Made by a program: the position numbers and the translations under genes. Below the pieces are notes generated by a model. The model ran no database searches. It was not told the DNA's origin and saw only the letters and a program-made list of their open reading frames with translations. Shown here one piece after another: positions 32,523 to 40,710 of a DNA stretch of 64,000 nucleotides; the stretch's first letter is position 1, and every line of letters begins with the position of its first letter. The DNA comes from Listeria seeligeri serovar 1/2b str. SLCC3954 (GTDB taxonomy: Bacteria; Bacillota; Bacilli; Lactobacillales; Listeriaceae), in assembly GCF_000027145.1 (NCBI RefSeq), contig NC_013891.1:1240001-1304000 (forward strand), given 5' to 3'.

Positions 32523-32879
32523 TCAATGTTTTAAATATTCTTCAATGATTTGTTCCACTTCTTCTTTAGGAAGGGATGATTGTTCCGCGATATCGGATGC
32601 TACAATTCCAGAAGTATAAAGTGTAATCACTTGTTTTTTCATTAATTCATGAACCTTTGGACTTTCAGGAACTTGCTCGATTTGTATAGCAGGGCTGTCC
32701 AGTTTCATTGCTTTTTCTAATTCAGAGACACGTTTTTTAAGTTCAAAGTTTTCTTGCATCCACTGAGAAGCAACATCTTCCAGTTCTTTTTCTAATTGCT
32801 TATTATCACCTTTTTGTAAGAATGAAATGACAAACAGCGCAATAGCAGCAATTAATAAGATAATTATGACTGTGGTCAT
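32523..32879 (-). CDS. YqzD-like membrane protein
   Basis: The 118-aa protein has one N-terminal transmembrane helix (residues 3-20, TVIIILLIAAIALFVISF), a coiled coil (KQLEKELEDVASQW; ENFELKKRVSELEKAM) and a C-terminal helix-turn-helix-like segment, VASDIAEQSSLPKEEVEQII. A longer frame to 32990 exists, but its extra part would cover the ribosome site GAGGTG, so ATG 32879 is chosen although spacing (12 bases) is long. B. subtilis YqzD is of matching size. It is upstream of the YqzC-like gene, probably one unit. Confidence 0.65.
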   Translation of the reverse strand: MTTVIIILLIAAIALFVISFLQKGDNKQLEKELEDVASQWMQENFELKKRVSELEKAMKLDSPAIQIEQVPESPKVHELMKKQVITLYTSGIVASDIAEQSSLPKEEVEQIIEEYLKH

Positions 32880-32919
32880 GGGTTTTATACACACCTCTCT
32901 TCCATAAACTCTACTACTA

Positions 32920-32931
32920 GTTATAGCATAA
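32920..32931 (-). promoter_or_regulatory. Candidate yqzD promoter (extended -10)
   Basis: Minus strand TG-C-TATAAC (TATAAC at 32925-32920) precedes the gene by 40 bases; no good -35. Confidence 0.35.
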
Positions 32932-32997
32932 TTTACCTCAAAAGACCATCCGAAATTAGGTTTTGTAAAGAAAATAAAAAGAAAATGCACAGAGACC

Positions 32998-33026
32998 TTG
33001 CAACAACTGCATAAAAATGATATTAT
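32998..33026 (+). promoter_or_regulatory. rpmG promoter
   Basis: TTGCAA (32998-33003), 17 bases, TATTAT (33021-33026), with an extended TG before the -10. Confidence 0.75.
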
Positions 33027-33074
33027 TATACAGGTTTAGTAAATAAATTCATCAGTCGAGTTGGAGGGAAAACA

Positions 33075-33224
33075 ATGCGCGTTAATATTACTTTAGAATG
33101 CACTGAATGCGGTGATCGTAATTATATCACTACTAAAAATAAGCGTGAAAATCCGGAACGTATTGAATTAAAAAAATATTGTCCAAGATTACGCCGTGTA
33201 ACTTTACACCGCGAAACTAAGTAA
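33075..33224 (+). CDS. rpmG: 50S ribosomal protein L33
   Basis: This 49-aa protein, too short for most gene callers, reads [16 protein letters not shown], then [18 protein letters not shown] and ends with HRETK, the L33 signature. Its ATG lies six bases after TTGGAGGG. The first zinc knuckle CTEC (9-12) is intact but the second is CPRL, with a single Cys, so zinc may be bound incompletely or not at all. It is followed by a weak terminator before the folate gene. Confidence 0.97.
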   Translation: MRVNITLECTECGDRNYITTKNKRENPERIELKKYCPRLRRVTLHRETK

Positions 33225-33225
33225 G

Positions 33226-33256
33226 CAGCAGGATTTTTATTCTGTTGTTTTTTTTA
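33226..33256 (+). terminator. rpmG terminator (weak stem, strong T-run)
   Basis: CAGCAGGA (33226-33233) pairs with TTCTGTTG (33240-33247) with two G-U pairs, followed by a long T-run. Confidence 0.6.
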
Positions 33257-33279
33257 TTTTTTTAAAAGGAGATGTCGAG

Positions 33280-33819
33280 ATGGGAGACAAGCGCCTAATA
33301 AGAGAAAGAGTATTACATAACTTAAATGACATGGACAAAGTAGAACACCGCGAACGTTCTATAAAACTTGCTGAAAAACTATTTCTGTTACCAGAATGGG
33401 AGAATGCAAAAGTCATTGGTTTAACACTAGCAAGACATCCAGAAATAGAAACAGAAACCATTATTTTACAAGCTAAAAAGGAAGGGAAGACAGTTCTAAT
33501 CCCTAAAACTTATTATCCAAGTAGAAAGATGGAATTTAAAATTATGAATTCCGTGCATCCGCTTATAAAATCTAAATTTGGCATTTTGGAACCAAATGAA
33601 CATACAGAAACAGTAAATAAAGAAAAAATTGATTTATTACTAGTTCCAGGAGTAGTATTTAATAAAGCTCATTTTCGGATTGGATTTGGTGGGGGGTTTT
33701 ATGACCGATTTTTAATCGACTTTAATGGCGCCACTGTTTCGTTGTGCTTTTATGAACAACAACAGGAATTCGTGCCAGAAAGCCATGACAAACCGGTTTC
33801 TATCTTAATTGAAGGATAA
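33280..33819 (+). CDS. yqgN: 5-formyltetrahydrofolate cyclo-ligase
   Basis: The enzyme converts 5-formyl-THF to methenyl-THF with ATP, recovering folate from storage. The 179-aa protein starts with a basic RLIRERVLHNLN, and has the binding motif RIGFGGGFYDRFL near residue 131 and LLLVPGVVFN before it. It sits between rpmG and the rhomboid gene as in B. subtilis (yqgN). RBS AAAAGGAGATG. Confidence 0.93.
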   Translation: MGDKRLIRERVLHNLNDMDKVEHRERSIKLAEKLFLLPEWENAKVIGLTLARHPEIETETIILQAKKEGKTVLIPKTYYPSRKMEFKIMNSVHPLIKSKFGILEPNEHTETVNKEKIDLLLVPGVVFNKAHFRIGFGGGFYDRFLIDFNGATVSLCFYEQQQEFVPESHDKPVSILIEG

Positions 33820-33853
33820 CTAAAAATAAATACATAGAAAATAGAGTGGATTG

Positions 33854-33882
33854 TTTACAACGTCCATTTTTTTGCGTATAGT
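33854..33882 (+). promoter_or_regulatory. gluP operon promoter
   Basis: TTTACA (33854-33859), 17 bases and TATAGT (33877-33882) precede the rhomboid gene. The -35 overlaps a small hairpin with T-run that may end yqgN transcripts. Confidence 0.65.
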
Positions 33883-33917
33883 AGTAAATATAATTTGTAA
33901 TGAAAGCAGGGAATTTT

Positions 33918-35447
33918 TTGAGCTTCCAAGAACAATATGTCTTCTGGCGCCTAACTAACTATTTCTTGGGTGTTGAAAAATACCGATTAATCCATCTTCA
34001 TGAGGAGAAACAAGAACTTTGGTTAGAAAATACAAGTCAGAAAAAAAGACCAGTCATCCGTATTCAAATGAAAGAATTAAGTTGGGCTAATGTGGTTGAA
34101 CGAGATGTTACCCATACAATGCATGTCTGTGAAAACCTACGTAAGCAGATGGGGCGTCTTAAATTGCCTCTTATAAATATTTATATAACTCCATTTGAAC
34201 CGATGGGTGACATTTCGCCTTTTTTTGGAAAGCCACTTACATCTCCAAATGAAAAAGTGAAAATAGAAAATATTTTGCTTGCAAACGAACAAATGAAAGA
34301 GCACTTAGATACATTAATCCAATCTTTGGAATTACCAGAAGATGCCTTCATTATTCCAGATGAGCTAACGAAAGAAATAGTAACAAAAGAACGCGAACAA
34401 GTAATCACTTATATTACTACAAAGGTAAATGAGGAACAAAAAGTTGCTAGAAATTCAAAACCAACAGTTACTTACACATTTATCGGTCTTTTAATTGCCG
34501 CGTTTTTATGGGTTACTTTCCAGGGTGGGACTACAGATTCCTTTAATTTGATTAAATGGGGCGGAAAGTTCAATCCACTTATCTACGCAGGCGAATGGTG
34601 GCGCTTTATTTCGCCGATTTTTCTGCATAGTGGTTTAATCCACCTAGCTTCCAACGCAGTCATGTTATATATTGTGGGCGCTTGGGCAGAGCGGATTTAT
34701 GGGAAGTGGCGTTATACGCTTATCCTTATCATAGGTGGTATTTGCGGAAACATAGCTAGTTTTGCATTAAATATGAATTTATCTATTGGTGCTAGCACAG
34801 CTGTATTCGCTGTAATGGGAGCGCTTTTGTATTTAGTTGTTTTAAAACCAAATGTTTATGCAAAAACGATTGGTGTCAGTATAGCCTCTTTAGTTGCTGT
34901 TAACTTATTGTTAGATGTATTTTCCTCACAAATTGATATTGCAGGACATATCGGCGGTTTAGTAGGCGGTTTTCTGCTTGCAGGTGCTTTATCACTTCCA
35001 AATCAATTTCTTCACTGGCGTCGCTTGGCATATGGCTTATCGCTTATCGGAATAGCTATTTTATTTCTTTATTTTGGTTTCCAAAAAGGAGCGCAACAAT
35101 ATGATCCTATGCAAGCAAACATATCGGTGCAAAGATATTTACAAGAGGACAACAAAAAAGAAGCAACTAAAATTGTCGATAACTTAATTGAAAGCGGAAG
35201 TGCAGACGCATATTCTTATACTTACGCTGCCTCCATTGCCTTGCAAGACAAACAAGTTGATACAGCAGAGCAAATGGCAAAAGAAGCAATCAGTATCGAC
35301 AAAGAACTTCCAGAAGCACATTATTATTTAGCTGTTAGTTATCAAATAGAAGGTAATAAACCAGCTGCAATTAAAGAAGCAGATATTGCCAAACAACTAT
35401 CAAATGACCCATTTTATGATTCTTACTATGACAAGTTAAAAGAATAA
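33918..35447 (+). CDS. gluP: GluP/YqgP-type rhomboid intramembrane serine protease
   Basis: Rhomboids cut membrane proteins within the bilayer. After a 180-residue cytosolic N-domain come about seven membrane helices with WWRFISPIFLHSGLIHL, the catalytic serine in GASTAVF, and the catalytic histidine in AGHIGG. The usual GASG has become GAST. The C-terminal 110 residues form TPR-like helices. An ATG at 33900 has no ribosome site; TTG 33918 follows AAAGCAGGG by six bases and gives 509 aa, so I prefer it. B. subtilis YqgP also cleaves the MgtE transporter with FtsH; a parallel here is inferred. Confidence 0.9.
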   Translation: MSFQEQYVFWRLTNYFLGVEKYRLIHLHEEKQELWLENTSQKKRPVIRIQMKELSWANVVERDVTHTMHVCENLRKQMGRLKLPLINIYITPFEPMGDISPFFGKPLTSPNEKVKIENILLANEQMKEHLDTLIQSLELPEDAFIIPDELTKEIVTKEREQVITYITTKVNEEQKVARNSKPTVTYTFIGLLIAAFLWVTFQGGTTDSFNLIKWGGKFNPLIYAGEWWRFISPIFLHSGLIHLASNAVMLYIVGAWAERIYGKWRYTLILIIGGICGNIASFALNMNLSIGASTAVFAVMGALLYLVVLKPNVYAKTIGVSIASLVAVNLLLDVFSSQIDIAGHIGGLVGGFLLAGALSLPNQFLHWRRLAYGLSLIGIAILFLYFGFQKGAQQYDPMQANISVQRYLQEDNKKEATKIVDNLIESGSADAYSYTYAASIALQDKQVDTAEQMAKEAISIDKELPEAHYYLAVSYQIEGNKPAAIKEADIAKQLSNDPFYDSYYDKLKE

Positions 35448-35459
35448 GAGGTTTTTAAT

Positions 35460-35672
35460 GTGAAAACAGTATATGATGTTGCTCAATTGTTAAGGAAGCA
35501 CGGCATTATCGTTTATTTAGGAAAGCGACAATATGACATCGAAATGATGGAATATGAAGTAACCGAACTTTTTAAACATAATATTTTAGATAGAGAAGTT
35601 TTTGCTAGTGCGAGAAGCATTTTAAAACAAGAGTTAATTAAGGAACAACGAAAAAACAGTAGTTTAAACTAA
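35460..35672 (+). CDS. yqgQ: YqgQ family protein (DUF910)
   Basis: The 70-aa protein matches the short helical YqgQ family (VYDVAQLLRKHGIIVYLGKR; YDIEMMEYEVTELF) and starts at GTG 35460 after AAGAGG. Family members resemble nucleic-acid-binding helical proteins but have no known function. It lies between the rhomboid and glucokinase genes, as in B. subtilis. Confidence 0.9.
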   Translation: MKTVYDVAQLLRKHGIIVYLGKRQYDIEMMEYEVTELFKHNILDREVFASARSILKQELIKEQRKNSSLN

Positions 35673-35697
35673 ATTGATTATAAGGAGAACAGAAGTA

Positions 35698-36666
35698 ATG
35701 AACAAAAAATTAATTGGTGTAGATTTAGGCGGAACAACAGCAAAATTAGCAATCTTAACAAAAGAAGGCGAGATTGAAGAAAAATGGACAATTGATACAA
35801 ATATTGATGACAAAGGATCTCATATTGTAAAAGACATTGGTGATTCTCTTAATCAAAAATTGACAGATTTACAACTTGATAATGATATTTTTTATGGCAT
35901 TGGAATGGGGACTCCTGGGACTGTTAATTATGAAACAGGTACAGTAAAGGGAGCTTACAATCTAAACTGGTCTGAGGAGCAAAACGTTAGTGAAGATTTA
36001 GAAAAAATTACTGGACTAAAAATAACATTAGATAACGATGCTAATGTCGCTGCACTGGGTGAACGCTGGAAAGGCGCCGGTGAAGGTGGTGCAAATGTAG
36101 TATTTGTTACTCTTGGAACAGGCGTTGGCGGCGGAATCTTTGCTGAAGGAAAAATATTGCATGGTGTTCGTGGTGCTGCAGGTGAAATCGGGCATGTAAC
36201 AGTTGTTCCTGAAAATGGTTATGATTGTACTTGTGGTAAAAAAGGGTGCTTAGAAACCGTGGCATCAGCGACAGGTATTGTTCGAGTAGCTAAAGACTTA
36301 GCTAAAAAATTCACTGGCGAGTCGAATCTTAAAAAAATGATAGAAAATGATGAGAATATTACTTCTAAATTGATTTTTGAACTTGGCGCAGAAGGTGATG
36401 AGTTGGCTAAAGAAACAATTGATAAAATTTCTTTTTACTTGGCACTTGCACTCAGTCATATTGGTAATATGTTAAACCCCGAAAAAATTATTATTGGTGG
36501 CGGAGTTTCAGCAGCAGGCGATCAATTATTGACACCTGTTAGAAATTATTTTGAAACAATGGTATTTCCTGCAGTAAAAGAATCTACCAAATTATCAATT
36601 GCGACAAAAGGGAATGATGCAGGGATAATTGGAGCTGCTTGGTTAGCATTACCAATTGAAGATTAA
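35698..36666 (+). CDS. glcK: ROK-family glucokinase
   Basis: The enzyme phosphorylates glucose with ATP. The ATP-binding GVDLGGTTAKLAI, the catalytic DNDANVAALGE, GTGVGGGIF, and the ROK zinc motif CTCGKKGCLE are present. ATG 35698 follows AAGGAG with about ten bases; the earlier in-frame codon at 35674 has no ribosome site. The product is 322 aa. It ends the gluP-yqgQ-glcK unit at a strong terminator. Confidence 0.95.
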   Translation: MNKKLIGVDLGGTTAKLAILTKEGEIEEKWTIDTNIDDKGSHIVKDIGDSLNQKLTDLQLDNDIFYGIGMGTPGTVNYETGTVKGAYNLNWSEEQNVSEDLEKITGLKITLDNDANVAALGERWKGAGEGGANVVFVTLGTGVGGGIFAEGKILHGVRGAAGEIGHVTVVPENGYDCTCGKKGCLETVASATGIVRVAKDLAKKFTGESNLKKMIENDENITSKLIFELGAEGDELAKETIDKISFYLALALSHIGNMLNPEKIIIGGGVSAAGDQLLTPVRNYFETMVFPAVKESTKLSIATKGNDAGIIGAAWLALPIED

Positions 36667-36675
36667 TACATTTCT

Positions 36676-36717
36676 ACAAGCTACAATAATACTCCATTAT
36701 TGTAGCTTGTTTCTTTC
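36676..36717 (+). terminator. glcK terminator
   Basis: A perfect 15-bp stem (36676-36690 with 36696-36710) with a five-base loop and a T-rich tail. Confidence 0.88.
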
Positions 36718-36784
36718 TATGAGCATTGTTTTAGCTTGGTATGGAAAGGGTAAAATTTTAGCATAGAGAGATTGGAGGCAAAAG

Positions 36785-37876
36785 ATGAAAAAATCAACTA
36801 CTTTTTTGCTTATCGTTATATCAATGGGCTTGATTTTTATCTCTTTTGGTTGCGCCAAGGAAGAAGAAATACCAAAAAAGTCAACTAAAGATGTCCAAGC
36901 TATTCAAATGAAAACAAAAGAATTCCAACGGGTTGTTGGTTGGTTATCGAAAGACACTGTATTACTTCAGACAAAAGCAAAAGAAACAAGTTATTTTGAT
37001 GAATTAAATATCTACACCGGGAAAAAGAGAAAGATATATAATACAAATGAATCTATTTCTGAAGTCCAAATTAGTCCAGATTATAGAAATATATTAATCT
37101 ATTCAGCTGAATCAAATCAGAAAGCAACGATGCGTGTAATTGCTTTAGATGATGGAAGTATAATTACTTCTCGGGAAACAAAACCTCTAACTACTAATTT
37201 TTATTGGAATGAAGAGTCAACTGAGAAAATTATGTTAATAACCTATAGTCCAGATTGGGACTTCCAAGTGGACGAATGGGAGTATACGTTAAATCAGGTT
37301 AATAAAGTGGAGTTGAAATCGCCATTTGTTTCTTGGTACGGTGATAATTTGATTATTTCCAATAATAAGGATAAGCCTGATGATGAACTAGGCAACCTAT
37401 ATTTACAAGACATTCGAAATAAGGCTAATAAAAGTTTAATTGTGGCAAATATTATGCAATTTGCTGTACATGATAATGTTTTGATTACAATTGAAAAATC
37501 TTCGGATGAAAATTTATTATATGAGTTTAGAACTATAGGCTTTCAAAATTTTTATTCCTATAATTCTGCTCGAGAATATGATGAATTAGGCACTTTTATC
37601 CCTTATTTCGATGCGAATTTTGATAAAAATGCTTTTTTAACTTTTGAACCTTATGAGAGTGCTAAAATTAGTGGTAATCAAAATGAATATAAGCTAGTAA
37701 AAATTGATCCAACAAATAAAAAAGCGAAAACTGTTTTGGAATTATTGGATAATCAACCGATACTCTCTTATGACACTGGGAACTTAATTCTCTATGGTTA
37801 TTTATTTGATAAAGTAATTGATACAAAAACAGGGAAAATTTATAACTTGGTAAATACACCCACTAAATCATTTTAA
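36785..37876 (+). CDS. YqgU-like putative lipoprotein
   Basis: The 363-aa protein has a lysine start, a hydrophobic core and Cys23 in SFGCAKEEE, a plausible though imperfect lipobox (Phe at -2, Ser at -3). The rest is beta-rich, with repeating tracts such as VSWYGDNLIISNNKDK and LVKIDPTNKKAKTVLELLDN, compatible with a beta-propeller. It holds the place of B. subtilis yqgU after glcK. Function unknown. RBS TTGGAGG. It converges with the comG operon, with only 18 bases between stops. Confidence 0.75.
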   Translation: MKKSTTFLLIVISMGLIFISFGCAKEEEIPKKSTKDVQAIQMKTKEFQRVVGWLSKDTVLLQTKAKETSYFDELNIYTGKKRKIYNTNESISEVQISPDYRNILIYSAESNQKATMRVIALDDGSIITSRETKPLTTNFYWNEESTEKIMLITYSPDWDFQVDEWEYTLNQVNKVELKSPFVSWYGDNLIISNNKDKPDDELGNLYLQDIRNKANKSLIVANIMQFAVHDNVLITIEKSSDENLLYEFRTIGFQNFYSYNSAREYDELGTFIPYFDANFDKNAFLTFEPYESAKISGNQNEYKLVKIDPTNKKAKTVLELLDNQPILSYDTGNLILYGYLFDKVIDTKTGKIYNLVNTPTKSF

Positions 37877-37894
37877 ACAGCGATTCCTATTAAT

Positions 37895-38218
37895 TTAGGG
37901 CTCGTTGTTTTTTTCTAAAAAGATTTTTTTCGATAACTCGTAGCCGTTTTCTAAGACAATCTGACACTTGTACTCTGTTGGTGAGCTTTTTACTGACCCA
38001 CATTTAATTTTTGACGTACCATATTCTTCCGTGAAATTAGATGTTTTTTGAGCTTGCATAAAAGCTAAATTCAGTTCTGTAGATGCTAAATAATAGTTTT
38101 GAATCATTTTTTCGTATTGAACTTGTGTTTTAAAGATGGAAGCACTCCCACTAACAATTGCAATAGTTATCAGAGCAATGAAAATGGTAAAGGGAAGGGT
38201 GAAAGCATTAGGTTTCAT
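37895..38218 (-). CDS. comGG: ComGG, minor pseudopilin
   Basis: The 107-aa last product of comG starts MKPNAFTLPFTIFIALITI, with a prepilin-like N-terminus (basic start, hydrophobic helix 5-25). It lacks the Glu5 and the Gly-1 of a normal prepilin site (A before FTLPF). ComGG is known to be divergent and part of the competence pseudopilus needed for DNA uptake. It overlaps comGF by four bases (ATGA). Two cysteines follow in the globular part. Confidence 0.75.
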   Translation of the reverse strand: MKPNAFTLPFTIFIALITIAIVSGSASIFKTQVQYEKMIQNYYLASTELNLAFMQAQKTSNFTEEYGTSKIKCGSVKSSPTEYKCQIVLENGYELSKKIFLEKNNEP

Positions 38219-38682
38219 GGTTGCTCCTTTGTTCTTGGAAGTGGGAATCGTGATGAATAAGTTGTTGAATCAGAAAAAACAACTTTTAAAATTAATTGAT
38301 TTTCTTTTTTAACAAACTGCCAATCTTTAATTTTGGTTAATAAAGGTTCGTGTCCCTTGCTGTTTACTTGTCGTCTAAGAAGATCATTAAATTTAGTATA
38401 AGTGATTTGATTGTCATCAACTTGAAAAGACAACTTCTCTTTTTCAACTTCTATGTTGTATGCTTGCGTCCACTCTAATCGCATTTGGATTAAGAAAAGC
38501 TGCCATTCTGTAGTTTTATCCACGTTACTTAATTGAATAGTTTTGTTATAGCACTGGAAAAAAAGCGGAATAAGTGAGCTAATGCTTAATATAATAGTGA
38601 TGGACAAAATAGTTTCGAGAAGTGTAAACGCTGGGGAAGCACCTCTATAATGTACATTTTTTTTCGGGACTATTTTTTGCAC
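38215..38682 (-). CDS. comGF: ComGF, minor pseudopilin
   Basis: The 155-aa product has a prepilin N-terminus PAFTLLETILSITIIL with Ala instead of Gly before FTLLE. ComGF joins the competence pseudopilus minor tip complex. The start is GTG 38682, eleven bases after AAGGAGG, within the end of comGE, so the leader is 18 residues long, more than usual. It overlaps comGE by 38 bases and comGG by four. Confidence 0.78.
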   Translation of the reverse strand: MQKIVPKKNVHYRGASPAFTLLETILSITIILSISSLIPLFFQCYNKTIQLSNVDKTTEWQLFLIQMRLEWTQAYNIEVEKEKLSFQVDDNQITYTKFNDLLRRQVNSKGHEPLLTKIKDWQFVKKENQLILKVVFSDSTTYSSRFPLPRTKEQP

Positions 38683-38929
38683 AAATTTGGATACCTCCTT
38701 TTTCGTAAAAACTTTTTATTTGGTCGTCGTTAAAGTTCACAGGAACACTCTCATGAATTAGTAATTCACTGTGCTCGAAAAGCTGTTGATTCACTCTACT
38801 CTTTTCTTTTTCTTGGTCTATTCTTTGAAAAATAGTCATAGATATCGGGAGTAAAAAGCTGCAAACTAAAGAAAAGAGTAAAAGGGAGACAATGCTCTCA
38901 ACCAGCGAAAATCCATTAATCTTTTTCAA
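38645..38929 (-). CDS. comGE: ComGE, minor pseudopilin
   Basis: The product of 94 aa has the cleavage motif NGFSLVESIVSLLLF, conserved Gly-1 and Glu5. TTG 38929 following AAAGGGG is the likely start; an in-frame TTG at 38950 is also possible. It overlaps comGD by 14 bases. It is a minor pseudopilin of the competence machine, located in the membrane until assembly. Confidence 0.78.
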   Translation of the reverse strand: MKKINGFSLVESIVSLLLFSLVCSFLLPISMTIFQRIDQEKEKSRVNQQLFEHSELLIHESVPVNFNDDQIKSFYEKGGIQICAKNSPEKKCTL

Positions 38930-39344
38930 ATCTAAAACGCCCCTTTCCAATTTGAAATATTAATTTGTAGTTTTTGGAAGTGCCAGTAAAATGAATAGTA
39001 GTAAAGCGATTTATTGAACCATCTAAACTTGAGAAGCGAAAATTTTCCATTTTTTTCTGATTTAGTTTAATTATTGGTGAAAGTGGGACCGTGAATAGGG
39101 TGTTATTGACTGTAGAAGCAGATAACTTATTATCAGTTGGTGTGAAAGAAATAGTCGTATCTTGGCTACTTGTTATAGCATATAGCTGTGCATAGTAGAT
39201 GGATGCTTTCATTTCTTCCAAAAGCAATTTTTCATTAAATACGGAAAGACTATTTGTTAGTGGGAAAATGGTTAAGCTTATCATCGCAAGGCTAATAGAG
39301 AGGACAAGTAACATTTCTAGTAATGTAAAAGCATTAGGCTTCAT
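38916..39344 (-). CDS. comGD: ComGD, minor pseudopilin
   Basis: The 142-aa product begins MKPNAFTLLEMLLVLSISLAM, a type IV prepilin N-terminus with Glu5 kept but Ala instead of Gly at the cleavage site. The rest is beta-strand-rich. It overlaps comGC by four bases and comGE by 14, showing tight translational coupling. Confidence 0.82.
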   Translation of the reverse strand: MKPNAFTLLEMLLVLSISLAMISLTIFPLTNSLSVFNEKLLLEEMKASIYYAQLYAITSSQDTTISFTPTDNKLSASTVNNTLFTVPLSPIIKLNQKKMENFRFSSLDGSINRFTTIHFTGTSKNYKLIFQIGKGRFRFEKD

Positions 39345-39664
39345 TTGTTTTCAGAAACATTTCCAGAGCCATCTATTTTAATACCATTACCATTTGGACA
39401 GGACTTTTGATTAGCTTTTAAATAACCACCACTTACTAAATCACTGACAGAAGGAACTGTATTGTTATCTAATTGATATGATTGAACTTGCCCTTGTACC
39501 ATAGAGATAAATGCCTCGCACCCTTTATCGTTAATGGATTTACTTTGTGAGACGATATTAGGTATAGTTAAGAGTAATAAAACACTAACTACTAATAAAA
39601 CAATCAACATCTCAACAAGTGTAAATCCTCGATCATCTCGCCAATCTATTTTTCTTTTGAACAT
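39341..39664 (-). CDS. comGC: ComGC, major pseudopilin
   Basis: ComGC is the main subunit of the competence pseudopilus. The 107-aa protein has a basic leader of 12 residues ending in DDRG, then FTLVEMLIVLLVVSVLLLL (perfect prepilin peptidase site with Glu5). Two cysteines remain in the mature part (GCEAF; SCPNG), which may form a disulfide. It lies between the membrane protein comGB and comGD. Confidence 0.92.
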   Translation of the reverse strand: MFKRKIDWRDDRGFTLVEMLIVLLVVSVLLLLTIPNIVSQSKSINDKGCEAFISMVQGQVQSYQLDNNTVPSVSDLVSGGYLKANQKSCPNGNGIKIDGSGNVSENK

Positions 39665-39678
39665 TTAAAACTCCTCCT

Positions 39679-40710
39679 CTAAATTTGATTTACCATAGAA
39701 AACATCGGATACAAAATGGATAGATAGATGGATATGATTAAAATACCAATAATTATAAAAACAACAGGTTGAATAAATGAGAATAACTTTTCTGTTTTCA
39801 TTAATGCTTTTTGATGGCATAGATTGTAATAAAATAGTAATTCTTCCGCTAAATTACCATTTTTCTCGCCATGAATAACAATATAATAAAGTTCTTTTTC
39901 AAAAATAGGCATTGGGGTAATAGCTTCAGTTAGAGGTAATCCTTGTTCTAATGATGGAATAATTTGTTTTGCAATAGCTTGAAAAAATGGCGGGGAATCA
40001 TTACTTTTAAATACTTGCATAATATGTGAAATGGATAAACCGCTTTTTAAAAGATAACCCATTTCACGTGAAAAAATTTGAGAATAATGAATTTGCGAAA
40101 ATTGGCGTATATATGGAATCCTGCAATAAAAATAGGCGCGCTGGTATGCGTTCTTTTTGTTTTGTTTCTTTATGAGAAAACTAATGCTTAGAAAAAGAGT
40201 GAGTAGAATAACTCCTAAAATAATAGGGACTTGTTCTAGTAAAAAGTAAGTGAAGTTTGTTCCAAGAGCTCCATCACTAGATAATTGTGAAAATAATAGT
40301 TCGAATTTTGGTAAAAGGAAAATCCGGAGTAAGAAAAAAACAATAATTACAGTAGAAAATAAAACGAGTGGATACTGAAAAGTCTTTTTTAAAGCATTGT
40401 GTTCTTCTGCTTTTCGCTGCATGTGCATGCCAGTTTCGCTAATTGTTTGAATAAAAAAACCATGGCTTGAGGCGTAGTGGAGTTGAGAGCAGATAAATTC
40501 TGGGAAACCGTTTTGTTGAAGTGAATAAGCAAAAGAATTTCCAAGCGCAAGGGATGCAATGATTTTTTCGTAACGTTCATGGTTTTTGGGAGAAGTAATA
40601 CTTAAATAACTAATAGTAGCTTCTAAGGAAAAACCTTTATCAAGTAAACTAGCTGTTCTAATTAAAAATTCACCATCAGCTTTCCAATTGATTCGCTGAA
40701 AAAAAGCCAT
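39679..40710 (-). CDS. comGB: ComGB, pseudopilus membrane platform protein
   Basis: This PilC/GspF-family polytopic protein anchors the pseudopilus machine. Two F-domains, each with helices (around 110-130, 165-185 and 315-340), hold the membrane segments. ATG 40710 follows AAAGGAG by seven bases; an in-frame TTG two codons earlier is less likely. The 343 aa length is normal. It overlaps comGA by 35 bases. Confidence 0.9.
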   Translation of the reverse strand: MAFFQRINWKADGEFLIRTASLLDKGFSLEATISYLSITSPKNHERYEKIIASLALGNSFAYSLQQNGFPEFICSQLHYASSHGFFIQTISETGMHMQRKAEEHNALKKTFQYPLVLFSTVIIVFFLLRIFLLPKFELLFSQLSSDGALGTNFTYFLLEQVPIILGVILLTLFLSISFLIKKQNKKNAYQRAYFYCRIPYIRQFSQIHYSQIFSREMGYLLKSGLSISHIMQVFKSNDSPPFFQAIAKQIIPSLEQGLPLTEAITPMPIFEKELYYIVIHGEKNGNLAEELLFYYNLCHQKALMKTEKLFSFIQPVVFIIIGILIISIYLSILYPMFSMVNQI

